DNA from: Chelativorans xinjiangensis
GTDB lineage: Bacteria; Pseudomonadota; Alphaproteobacteria; Rhizobiales; Rhizobiaceae
NCBI RefSeq assembly: GCF_009812055.1
Contig: NZ_WQNH01000002.1
Coordinates: 1-64,000 of the forward strand
DNA length: 64,000 nucleotides
Direction of reading: 5' to 3'
Part shown: in pieces, positions 57,503 through 64,000 of the stretch
How the letters are laid out: each line of letters starts with the position of its first letter
How positions within the stretch are numbered: position 1 is the first letter of the stretch
Notes under the pieces: model-generated
Seen by the model: the letters and a program-made list of their open reading frames with translations, nothing else
What the model was told of the DNA's origin: nothing
The model's database searches: none
Position numbers and translations under genes: made by a program

Positions 57503-58729
57503 ATGAACGCGCTTCTTGAACAGGGCAAGGCGGCGGCCAAGCGTCGGATTGCCGCGGTGATCGTCGCCGCGGGCCGTGGCGAGCGTGCCGGGCAGAACGG
57601 CAACGGGCCGAAGCAATACCGCCCCATCGGCGGCAAGTCGGTGATCCGGTACACGCTGGAAACCTTTGCCGCGCACGAGCGGATCGACACCATCGCCGTG
57701 GCGATCCACCCCGAGGACAGCACGCTGTTCGCGGCCGCCTGCGAGGGCATCGACGGCGATATCCGCACCATCCATGGCGGCTCGTCGCGGCAGGAATCGA
57801 CGCGCCTTGCGCTCGCCGCCCTTGCCGAACTGAAGCCGGATATCGTCCTGATCCACGACGGCGTGCGGCCTTTCATCGACGGCGCCCTCATCGACCGCGT
57901 CATCGACGCCGTGGCCGACGGGACGGGCGCGCTTCCGGCCGTCGCCATTTCCGACACGCTGAAGCGGAGCGGCGCCGACATGCTGGTTAAGGGCACGGTG
58001 CCGCGGGCCGACCTCTTCGCCGCGCAGACGCCGCAGGGCTTTTCCTTCCTGACGATCCTTGCCGCCCACGAGAAGGCGCTCAAGGAAGGACGCCTCGATT
58101 TCACCGACGATGCGGCGATCGCCGAATGGGCCGGCATTCCGGTGCGGCTCGTGGAAGGATCGCCCGACAACACGAAGCTCACCTGGGCGCGCGACATGGC
58201 GCTTGCCGACCAGCGGCTGAGCGCGGTGCGGATGCCCGACGTGCGTACGGGAAACGGCTATGACGTGCACGCCTTCGGCAAGGGCGACCGGGTGTGGCTC
58301 TGCGGCGTCGAGATCGCCCATGAGAAGGCGTTGCAGGGGCACTCCGACGCCGATGTCGGCCTGCATGCGCTCACCGATGCGCTGCTTGCCACCTGCGGCG
58401 CCGGTGACATCGGTACCCATTTCCCGCCCTCCGACCCACAATGGAAGGGCGCGCGCTCGCGCCTCTTCGTCGAGCATGCGGTGAAGCTCGTGCGGGCGCG
58501 CGGCGGGCGCATCGCCAATGCCGATATCACGCTGATCTGCGAGGCGCCGCGCATCGGGCCGCACCGGGAGGCGATGGTGGCGGAACTTTCCGATATGCTG
58601 CGGATTGCGCCCGAGCGCGTTTCCGTCAAGGCGACGACCAACGAGAAGCTGGGCTTCGTCGGCCGCGAGGAAGGCATCGCGGCCATTGCGACGGCGACAG
58701 TCGTCTACCCCGATTTTCTGCCGGAGTGA
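57503..58729 (+). CDS. ispDF: Bifunctional IspD/IspF enzyme
   Basis: A 408-residue fusion carrying two steps of the MEP isoprenoid pathway. The IspD half (about 18-240) converts MEP to CDP-ME and contains [25 protein letters not shown] and HDGVRPFID. The IspF half (about 248-408) makes the cyclodiphosphate and has [26 protein letters not shown] and [16 protein letters not shown]. Such fusions are common in alphaproteobacteria. It is divergent from dusB with a 123-base spacer. Confidence 0.97.
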   Translation: MNALLEQGKAAAKRRIAAVIVAAGRGERAGQNGNGPKQYRPIGGKSVIRYTLETFAAHERIDTIAVAIHPEDSTLFAAACEGIDGDIRTIHGGSSRQESTRLALAALAELKPDIVLIHDGVRPFIDGALIDRVIDAVADGTGALPAVAISDTLKRSGADMLVKGTVPRADLFAAQTPQGFSFLTILAAHEKALKEGRLDFTDDAAIAEWAGIPVRLVEGSPDNTKLTWARDMALADQRLSAVRMPDVRTGNGYDVHAFGKGDRVWLCGVEIAHEKALQGHSDADVGLHALTDALLATCGAGDIGTHFPPSDPQWKGARSRLFVEHAVKLVRARGGRIANADITLICEAPRIGPHREAMVAELSDMLRIAPERVSVKATTNEKLGFVGREEGIAAIATATVVYPDFLPE

Positions 58730-58736
58730 GGGCTTC

Positions 58737-59231
58737 ATGAGCGACGTCGAGATGCTGGCGAAAAGGGTGTTGCAGGCTTGCGAGGAGCGCGGCTTGAAGC
58801 TCGCCACGGCCGAATCCTGCACCGGCGGCATGATCGCCGCCGCCATTACCGATCTCGCCGGCGCCTCGAACGTGCTGGAGCGCGGGTTCGTCACCTATTC
58901 CAACGAGGCGAAGGTGGAGATGCTGGGGGTTTCGCCGCAGACGCTGGGGACCCGCGGGGCGGTGTCGGAGGAGACGGCGCTGGAGATGGCGGCCGGCGCG
59001 CTTGCCCATTCGCGCGCCGACATCGCCGTCTCGGTGACGGGTGTCGCGGGGCCCGGCGGCGGCACGGCGGAGAAACCGGTTGGCCTCGTCTGGTTCGGGC
59101 TCGCCGTGAAAGGAAAGGAGCCGCGTGCGCAAAAGCGTCTGTTTACCGGCACGCGGGGCCAGGTACGCAGCGAGAGCGTGGCGACGGCGCTTTCGCTCAT
59201 GCTGGAAGTATCGCAGGAACGAGCGCCGTGA
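58737..59231 (+). CDS. CinA family nicotinamide-nucleotide amidohydrolase
   Basis: A 164-residue stand-alone CinA C-terminal domain (PncC type), which deamidates nicotinamide mononucleotide. TAESCTGGMIAAAIT is the conserved serine motif, with GFVTYSNEAKVEMLGV and VTGVAGPGGGTAEKPVGLV. The N-terminal MoCF-like domain of long CinA proteins is missing. The gene follows ispDF by 7 bases. Confidence 0.92.
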   Translation: MSDVEMLAKRVLQACEERGLKLATAESCTGGMIAAAITDLAGASNVLERGFVTYSNEAKVEMLGVSPQTLGTRGAVSEETALEMAAGALAHSRADIAVSVTGVAGPGGGTAEKPVGLVWFGLAVKGKEPRAQKRLFTGTRGQVRSESVATALSLMLEVSQERAP

Positions 59232-59255
59232 AACCCGAGCCTCTCATGTTGAGCT

Positions 59256-59424
59256 GAGCGCCCTCGTGGTTCGACAAGCTCACCATGAGGGCTACTGGGG
59301 CGTCGGGCGCGTTTCGATGCTGAGGGGCCGAGCGGTTGTCGCACGGGAATACGCACAGGCTTCAACACAAGCGGCGAGGCTCAAGTAGCCCTCATGGTGA
59401 GCTTGTCGAACCACGAGGGCGCTA
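59256..59424. repeat. Inverted-arm repeat (GTGGTTCGACAAGCTCACC family), copy 2
   Basis: The arms GCGCCCTCGTGGTTCGACAA and TTGTCGAACCACGAGGGCGC, with CACCATGAGGGCTACT and AGTAGCCCTCATGGTG between, are inverted. The 93-base centre includes ACAAGCGGCGAGG, also in the copy at 28563-28804. The right edge GCGCTA overlaps the stop codon of the coq10-like gene. Confidence 0.88.
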
Positions 59425-59883
59425 GGCGACGCTTCCTTTCCCGTAGACGGCGTCCGCCCGCCGCTCGAAAGCTTCGGAAAACATGCGGAAGGCGCGGTCG
59501 AACATGGCGCCCATCAGCATGCCGAGCATGCGGCTCTTGAACTCGTATTCGATGAAGAAGTGCACGTCCGTCTGGCTTTCGCCCTCCGGATCGAAGCGCC
59601 AGCGGTTCTGCAGGAAGCGGAACGGGCCGTCGATATAACGCACGTCGATAATGCGTTCCTGCGGTTTCAGGACCACCTGGCTGGTGAAGGTCTCGCGGAT
59701 GGCCTTGTAGCCCACCGTCATGTCGGCGAGCAGGATCGTCACGCCGTCGCGCTCCTTGCGCGAGCGCACGTTGAGCGCCTCGCACATGGGCACGAATTGC
59801 GGATAGGCCTCGATGTCCGCCACCAGGGCGAACATCTGCTCGGGCGGGTGGTTCACCCGGCGGACCGTCTCGTGTTTGGGCAT
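59422..59883 (-). CDS. Coenzyme Q-binding protein COQ10/RatA family
   Basis: A 153-residue START-like (polyketide cyclase fold) protein. RVNHPPEQMFALVADIEAYP, FVPMCEALNV and TFTSQVVLKP are typical. In alphaproteobacteria and mitochondria it supports ubiquinone transport and respiration. It follows lipA by 8 bases. The stop codon is at the edge of an inverted-arm repeat. Confidence 0.9.
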   Translation of the reverse strand: MPKHETVRRVNHPPEQMFALVADIEAYPQFVPMCEALNVRSRKERDGVTILLADMTVGYKAIRETFTSQVVLKPQERIIDVRYIDGPFRFLQNRWRFDPEGESQTDVHFFIEYEFKSRMLGMLMGAMFDRAFRMFSEAFERRADAVYGKGSVA

Positions 59884-59891
59884 CGGAAGCT

Positions 59892-60866
59892 TTACGCCGT
59901 CCTGGCCGCCGAAAGCCGCGCCTCACGCGCCGCCCTGAGGCGGGTGAAGTCGTCGCCGGCATGGTGCGAGGAGCGCGTCAGCGGGCTCGAGGAGACCATC
60001 AGGAAGCCCTTGGTGTAGGCGATGGTCTCGTAGGACTTGAATTCCTCGGGCGTGACGAACTTCTTCACCGGATGGTGCTTTCGCGTCGGCTGCAGGTACT
60101 GGCCGATGGTGATGAAGTCGACATCCGCCGAGCGCAGGTCGTCCATGAGCTGCAGCACCTCGTTGCGCTCTTCGCCGAGCCCCACCATGATGCCGGACTT
60201 GGTGAACATCGACGGGTCCAGCTCCTTCACCCGCTGCAGGAGGCGGATGGAGTGGAAATAGCGGGCGCCGGGGCGCACGGTGAGGTACTTCGACGGCACG
60301 GTCTCCAGATTGTGGTTGAAGACGTCGGGCCTGGCCGCCACGACCATCTCCAAAGCACCGTCCTTGCGCAGAAAATCGGGGGTGAGGATCTCGATGGTCG
60401 TTTCCGGCGAGACCTTGCGTATGGCGTGGATGACGTCGACGAAATGCTGTGCGCCGCCGTCCTTCAGGTCGTCCCGGTCGACCGAGGTGATCACCACGTG
60501 GGTCAACCCCATCTCGCGCACGGCCTTGGCGACGTTTGCCGGCTCATTCGGGTCGAGCGGGCCGGGAATGCCGGTCGCCACGTTGCAGAAGGCGCATGCG
60601 CGGGTGCAGATCTCGCCCATGATCATGAAGGTGGCGTGCTTCTTGTCCCAGCACTCGCCGATATTGGGGCAGCCGGCTTCCTCGCAGACCGTGACGAGGT
60701 TGTTCGACTTCACGATCTCGCGCGTTTCCAGATAGCCCTTCGAGGTGGGCGCCTTGACGCGGATCCACTCGGGCTTCCTGAGCACCTCCTGGTCGGGCCG
60801 GTGCGCCTTTTCCGGATGGCGCGGGCGCGGCTTCGCGGAGACGGTGTCGAGAACGGTAACCATCAT
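59892..60866 (-). CDS. lipA: Lipoyl synthase
   Basis: A 324-residue radical SAM enzyme that inserts two sulfurs into octanoylated lipoyl domains. The auxiliary cluster motif is [13 protein letters not shown] (CxxxxCxxxxxC) and the radical SAM motif is CTRACAFCN (CxxxCxxC). A conserved serine-containing C-terminal region follows. It supplies the cofactor for the pyruvate dehydrogenase complex, whose E3 subunit gene (lpdA) lies just upstream in the same direction. Confidence 0.96.
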   Translation of the reverse strand: MMVTVLDTVSAKPRPRHPEKAHRPDQEVLRKPEWIRVKAPTSKGYLETREIVKSNNLVTVCEEAGCPNIGECWDKKHATFMIMGEICTRACAFCNVATGIPGPLDPNEPANVAKAVREMGLTHVVITSVDRDDLKDGGAQHFVDVIHAIRKVSPETTIEILTPDFLRKDGALEMVVAARPDVFNHNLETVPSKYLTVRPGARYFHSIRLLQRVKELDPSMFTKSGIMVGLGEERNEVLQLMDDLRSADVDFITIGQYLQPTRKHHPVKKFVTPEEFKSYETIAYTKGFLMVSSSPLTRSSHHAGDDFTRLRAAREARLSAARTA

Positions 60867-60934
60867 TTCCTCTGTTTCTTCAATTCGCCGGCCTGGTTGC
60901 GCCTTTTACACATATAGAGATTGCCGCCGGCGGC

Positions 60935-60966
60935 AAAAGCCCGCCTGCCCATCGGCAGGCGGGCTT
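60935..60966 (-). terminator. Rho-independent terminator after GlsB-like gene
   Basis: On the minus strand AAGCCCGCCTGCC pairs with GGCAGGCGGGCTT, with a short GATG loop and a T run (complement of AAAA at 60935). It follows the stop codon at 60980 by about 14 bases. Confidence 0.88.
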
Positions 60967-60979
60967 GTCGATGATCGGC

Positions 60980-61237
60980 TTATCGTCCTCCGCGAATCAG
61001 CCGATAAAGCCAGATCAGGAGGCAGGCACCGATAACGGCGACGACGAGCTGGCCGATGATGCCGCCGAAGGTGGCACCCATGAGTGCAATCAAAATCGCG
61101 TTGAGGACGACAGCGCCGACCACACCGAGGACGATGTTAAGCAGAAGGCCGTGCCCGGCGGCCTTCATGATCTTCTCGGCGAGCCAACCGGCTATGCCGC
61201 CGATGACAATCGTCAAAATCCAACCTACACCCTCCAT
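60980..61237 (-). CDS. GlsB/YeaQ/YmgE family stress membrane protein
   Basis: An 85-residue protein of the transglycosylase-associated family with three hydrophobic segments: WILTIVIGGIAGWLAEKIM, LLLNIVLGVVGAVVLNAILI and GQLVVAVIGACLLIWLY. The glycine-rich GxxxG spacing is typical. It is induced by stress in relatives, but its role is unknown. Alone in its transcription unit, with its own terminator. Confidence 0.88.
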   Translation of the reverse strand: MEGVGWILTIVIGGIAGWLAEKIMKAAGHGLLLNIVLGVVGAVVLNAILIALMGATFGGIIGQLVVAVIGACLLIWLYRLIRGGR

Positions 61238-61318
61238 TCGAAGTCTCCTGCTTTGGTTGCGGATCGGTACAAACTATACGCGACAATCCTGCACCGGTTA
61301 CCGCCGGCGCAAGGCACT

Positions 61319-62782
61319 TCAAGCATTCAGCGTCCGCCCGTAAGCGTCGAGAACGCTCTCTTTCATCATCTCCGAAAGCGTGGGATGTGGGAAGATGGTG
61401 TGCATAAGTTCCTCTTCCGTGGTTTCCAGGTTCATAGCGATGACGAAACCCTGGATGAGCTCCGTCACCTCGGCGCCGATCATGTGCGCGCCTAGAAGTT
61501 CGCCGGTTTTCTTGTCGAGGATCGTCTTGACGAAGCCCTGGTCTTCGCTGAGCGCAATGGCCTTGCCGTTGGCGGCGAACTGGAAGCGGCCGACGCGGAT
61601 GTCGCGGCCTTCTTCCTTGGCCTTCTCTTCCGTCAGCCCGACAGAGGCGACCTGCGGCTGGCAATAGGTGCAGCCGGGAACCCGGTTCTTGTCGAGTGCG
61701 TGCACGCCGGGCACGCCGGCGATCTTCTCCACGCACACGACGCCCTCGTGCTCGGCCTTGTGGGCGAGCATGGGCGGGCCGGCGACATCGCCGATGGCGT
61801 AGATGCCGGGAACGTTGGTGTGCCCGTAGCCGTCGACGATGACCATGCCGCGCTCAGTCTTCACGCCGGCAGATTCAAGACCGAGGTTCTCGATATTGCC
61901 CTGCACGCCAACGGCCGAGACGAGACGCTCGGCGGCGATCTTCTCCACCTTGCCGTCCTTCATCTCGACATGAGCCGTGACCTTGCCCGACCCCTTCTCC
62001 ACCTTCGTGACCTTGGCCTCGACATGGAACTTTATGCCCTGCTTCTCGAGCTGCCGCTTGGCGAACTTGGAGATTTCCGCGTCCTCCACGGGCAGGATCT
62101 GCGGCAGGAGCTCGACCACCGTCACTTCCGAGCCCATGGTGCGGTAGAAGCTTGCGAACTCGATGCCGATGGCGCCCGAGCCCATGACGATGAGCGATTT
62201 GGGGATTTCCTTCGGCACCATCGCCTCGAAATAGGTCCAGATCAGCTTGCCGTCGGGCTCGACACCCGGCAGGACGCGCGGGCGTGCGCCGGTGGCCAGA
62301 ATGATGTGTTTTGCCTTGTAGGTCCCCTCGCCCAGCGTGGCCTTCGGGGCTGCCGGTTGCGGCTCCATCGGCTTCTTCGCCGGCTTGGAGACGACGACTT
62401 CGCCCGGCTGTGACCCTGTGGAGGCCTTGGCGATCTTCGCCTCGCCCCAGATGACGTCGACCTTGTTCTTCTTCATGAGGAAGCCCACGCCGCCGTTGAG
62501 CCGGGTGGAGACCTTGCGCGAGCGGTCGACGACGGCAGCGGCATCCACGGAGACCTTGCCGTCTACCTTCAGCCCGTAATCCTTGGCATTTTCGACATAG
62601 TGCAGGATTTCGGCCGAGCGCAGGAGCGCCTTTGTGGGGATGCAGCCCCAGTTGAGGCAGATACCACCCAGATGCTCGCGCTCTACGATGGCCGTCTTGA
62701 ATCCAAGTTGCGCCGAGCGCACGGCCGTGACGTAGCCGCCCGGACCGGAGCCTATGATGATGACGTCGTAGGTTTCAGCCAC
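61319..62782 (-). CDS. lpdA: Dihydrolipoyl dehydrogenase (E3)
   Basis: A 487-residue flavoprotein that reoxidises dihydrolipoamide in 2-oxo acid dehydrogenase complexes. GSGPGGYVTAVRSAQLG binds FAD, CLNWGCIPTKALL is the redox disulfide (CxxxxC), GSGAIGIEFASFYRTMG binds NAD, and HAHPT-type C-terminal residues read HTIFPHPTLSE. An Ala/Pro/Lys-rich insertion (about 128-150) is typical of the rhizobial pyruvate-dehydrogenase form. The E1 and E2 genes probably lie beyond the window end. Confidence 0.96.
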   Translation of the reverse strand: MAETYDVIIIGSGPGGYVTAVRSAQLGFKTAIVEREHLGGICLNWGCIPTKALLRSAEILHYVENAKDYGLKVDGKVSVDAAAVVDRSRKVSTRLNGGVGFLMKKNKVDVIWGEAKIAKASTGSQPGEVVVSKPAKKPMEPQPAAPKATLGEGTYKAKHIILATGARPRVLPGVEPDGKLIWTYFEAMVPKEIPKSLIVMGSGAIGIEFASFYRTMGSEVTVVELLPQILPVEDAEISKFAKRQLEKQGIKFHVEAKVTKVEKGSGKVTAHVEMKDGKVEKIAAERLVSAVGVQGNIENLGLESAGVKTERGMVIVDGYGHTNVPGIYAIGDVAGPPMLAHKAEHEGVVCVEKIAGVPGVHALDKNRVPGCTYCQPQVASVGLTEEKAKEEGRDIRVGRFQFAANGKAIALSEDQGFVKTILDKKTGELLGAHMIGAEVTELIQGFVIAMNLETTEEELMHTIFPHPTLSEMMKESVLDAYGRTLNA

Positions 62783-62833
62783 GGCTCAATTTCTCCTTCA
62801 TTCAAATCACGCGCCCGGCCCTATCGCCGGTTC

Positions 62834-63391
62834 TCAGGTGTTGCCTGCTGCACGCAGGCCGAAGGCCACCAGCAGCAGGAAAACGCCGTTCGACAAAAGT
62901 TCGACGGCCAAGAGGATGCCGAGCACGGCGGAGGCCGACCACGGCATGTCGGCCAGGATCATGCCGCCCAGCACCAGGGACAGGAGACCCGAGACGAACA
63001 CCCAGACCCAGCCGGGGATCGGCCTCAACGCATAGGCGTACATCAGCTTCACGACGCCCAGGACGATGAAGATGATGGCGACCAGGACCGTGAGCGAGAT
63101 GATGCCTTCCATCGGCCGGAAGAGCAGCGAGATGCCTATGGCGAGCGCCAGCGCTCCGAGCAGCAGCGACCACAGGAAGATCGGCCAGCTCCCGCGACGC
63201 AGCCTGAAGGCCTGGATGACCTGCAGCACCCCGAACAGCGTGAACGCCCATGCGGCCAAAAGAGCCGCCGTCATGGTCGCGGCGAACGGATTGGCGAGCG
63301 CAACGATACCGCCGATGAGCGAGATGGCGCCGAGAACGGCAAGCCACACCCAGGAAGACCGCAACTGTCTATGCTCTACGGAATTGGCCAT
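62834..63391 (-). CDS. HdeD family acid-resistance membrane protein
   Basis: A 185-residue protein with six hydrophobic segments (such as WVWLAVLGAISLIGGIVALA and SWPIFLWSLLLGALALAIGI), the DUF308/HdeD pattern. A role in acid or high-density stress is known for E. coli HdeD; here it is inferred. ATG 63391 (MANSVEHRQ) has GGAGGG at a suitable distance; ATG 63397 is too close to it. Confidence 0.88.
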   Translation of the reverse strand: MANSVEHRQLRSSWVWLAVLGAISLIGGIVALANPFAATMTAALLAAWAFTLFGVLQVIQAFRLRRGSWPIFLWSLLLGALALAIGISLLFRPMEGIISLTVLVAIIFIVLGVVKLMYAYALRPIPGWVWVFVSGLLSLVLGGMILADMPWSASAVLGILLAVELLSNGVFLLLVAFGLRAAGNT

Positions 63392-63407
63392 TGTCATCCC
63401 TCCTTGA

Positions 63408-64000
63408 TCAAAGGCCGAATAATCGGCGGACCGCCGGTTCCAGCCCGTCGCCGATGGCGCGGGTGTTCCCGGCGTCCAGATGCACGCCGTCCAGAGACGT
63501 CGTGCGGGCGACCGAGCCGGCATCGAAGAAGGCGCAGCCGCTATCCTCGGCAAGCTGCGCGTAGAGCGGGGCCAGCTTCTTCGATTCGGCGATGCCGCCC
63601 TCGAACATGGCGGCGAAGTCGGCATTGTCGGTGTCGCAGAGCGGCGGCGGCGCGACGAGCAGGACGGCCGGCGCCTTCCAGTCGAAGGGGTAGTCATGGC
63701 GGCGGATGATGTCGATCAGCCGCCTCATGCCCTGCTTGGCGCCGACGGCGCGGCCGCAGATCACCGGTTTCATGTCGTTCGTGCCGAGCATGATGATGAC
63801 GAGGTCGAGCGGCGCGTGGGTGGACAGAAGCGTGGGCAGGATGCGCGCACCGTTCCGGTCGGCGCCGGAAAGCCAGTCGTCATAGGCCGTGGTACGGCCG
63901 CCAAGCCCCTCGGGGATCACCCGCGCCGCCTCACCCAGGCGGGCCTGAAGCGCCGACGGCCAGCGGTCCTCGTATATATGCCGGTCCTCGGCCTCCGCGT
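63408..64000 (-). CDS. SGNH/GDSL hydrolase (5' end outside window)
   Basis: The frame is open to the right edge, so the N-terminus and the GDSL serine block are missing. IIMLGTNDMKPVICG is block III (GTND), and TTSLDGVHLDAGNTRAIGDG carries the catalytic DxxH. The C-terminal 197 residues visible belong to an arylesterase-like SGNH enzyme. It sits upstream of the HdeD-like and lpdA genes on the same strand. Confidence 0.85.
   Translation of the reverse strand, partial: AEAEDRHIYEDRWPSALQARLGEAARVIPEGLGGRTTAYDDWLSGADRNGARILPTLLSTHAPLDLVIIMLGTNDMKPVICGRAVGAKQGMRRLIDIIRRHDYPFDWKAPAVLLVAPPPLCDTDNADFAAMFEGGIAESKKLAPLYAQLAEDSGCAFFDAGSVARTTSLDGVHLDAGNTRAIGDGLEPAVRRLFGL

Overview
The window is a GC-rich chromosomal segment of an alphaproteobacterium. 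It most resembles the order Hyphomicrobiales (Rhizobiales), family Phyllobacteriaceae and relatives (Mesorhizobium-like). The evidence is conserved gene order: glmS-DUF502-recG-sdhE-mfd; rlpA-dacA-tmk-holB-metG-tatD-MBL; lpdA-lipA-coq10-cinA-ispDF-dusB-ntrBC-ntrYX-trkA-hfq-hflX-mazG. It also carries a phosphatidylcholine synthase and a fused ispDF, both typical of this group. Assignment is by recognition of protein sequences; no database search was run.

Layout. 1-1.3 kb: an IS110-family insertion sequence with a structured 5' non-coding leader (a candidate bridge RNA), sitting against a REP-like palindromic repeat. 1.3-8.5 kb: RNase E (minus), divergent from a periplasmic amidase and penicillin-binding protein 1A. 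8.6-18.5 kb: release factor 2 with a programmed +1 frameshift, glmS, a DUF502 membrane protein, recG (minus), sdhE, mfd. 18.5-19.8 kb: a 1.3-kb gene-free stretch made of several repeat families plus an unexplained structured segment. 19.8-28.5 kb: mixed accessory and housekeeping genes (FrnE-like DsbA protein, orphan YejA-like binding protein, IalB-like protein, HspQ, AEC transporter, UbiH-like hydroxylase, Pcs, quinone oxidoreductase). 28.9-33.8 kb: a complete BMP-type ABC importer, probably for nucleosides. 34.0-35.7 kb: GST, two small envelope proteins, tRNA-Ser(UGA). 36-44.1 kb: cell-envelope genes leading into tmk-holB-metG-tatD-MBL and a YbaK-type deacylase. 44.3-57.4 kb: small secreted protein, mazG, then a long minus-strand block hflX/hfq/D-amino-acid transaminase/trkA/ntrX/ntrY/ntrC/ntrB/dusB. 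57.5-64 kb: ispDF-cinA (plus) and coq10-lipA, a GlsB-like protein, lpdA, an HdeD-like protein and a truncated SGNH hydrolase (minus).

Functional themes. Cell-wall synthesis and remodelling (amidase, PBP1A, RlpA, DacA, GlmS). Genome maintenance and replication (RecG, Mfd, Tmk, HolB). RNA metabolism (RNase E, Hfq, HflX, DusB, MetG, RF2). Nitrogen and redox signalling (NtrBC, NtrYX). Lipoate and pyruvate dehydrogenase function (LipA, Lpd).

I found no phage, CRISPR, secretion or biosynthetic cluster. The unusual content is in the spaces between genes. At least five families of palindromic or mosaic repeats occur. In five cases the edge of a repeat contains or abuts the stop codon of a gene (rne, frnE, AEC transporter, BMP permease, coq10). 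The IS110 element lies against one of these palindromes, which fits the known preference of several IS110-family elements for REP sequences.
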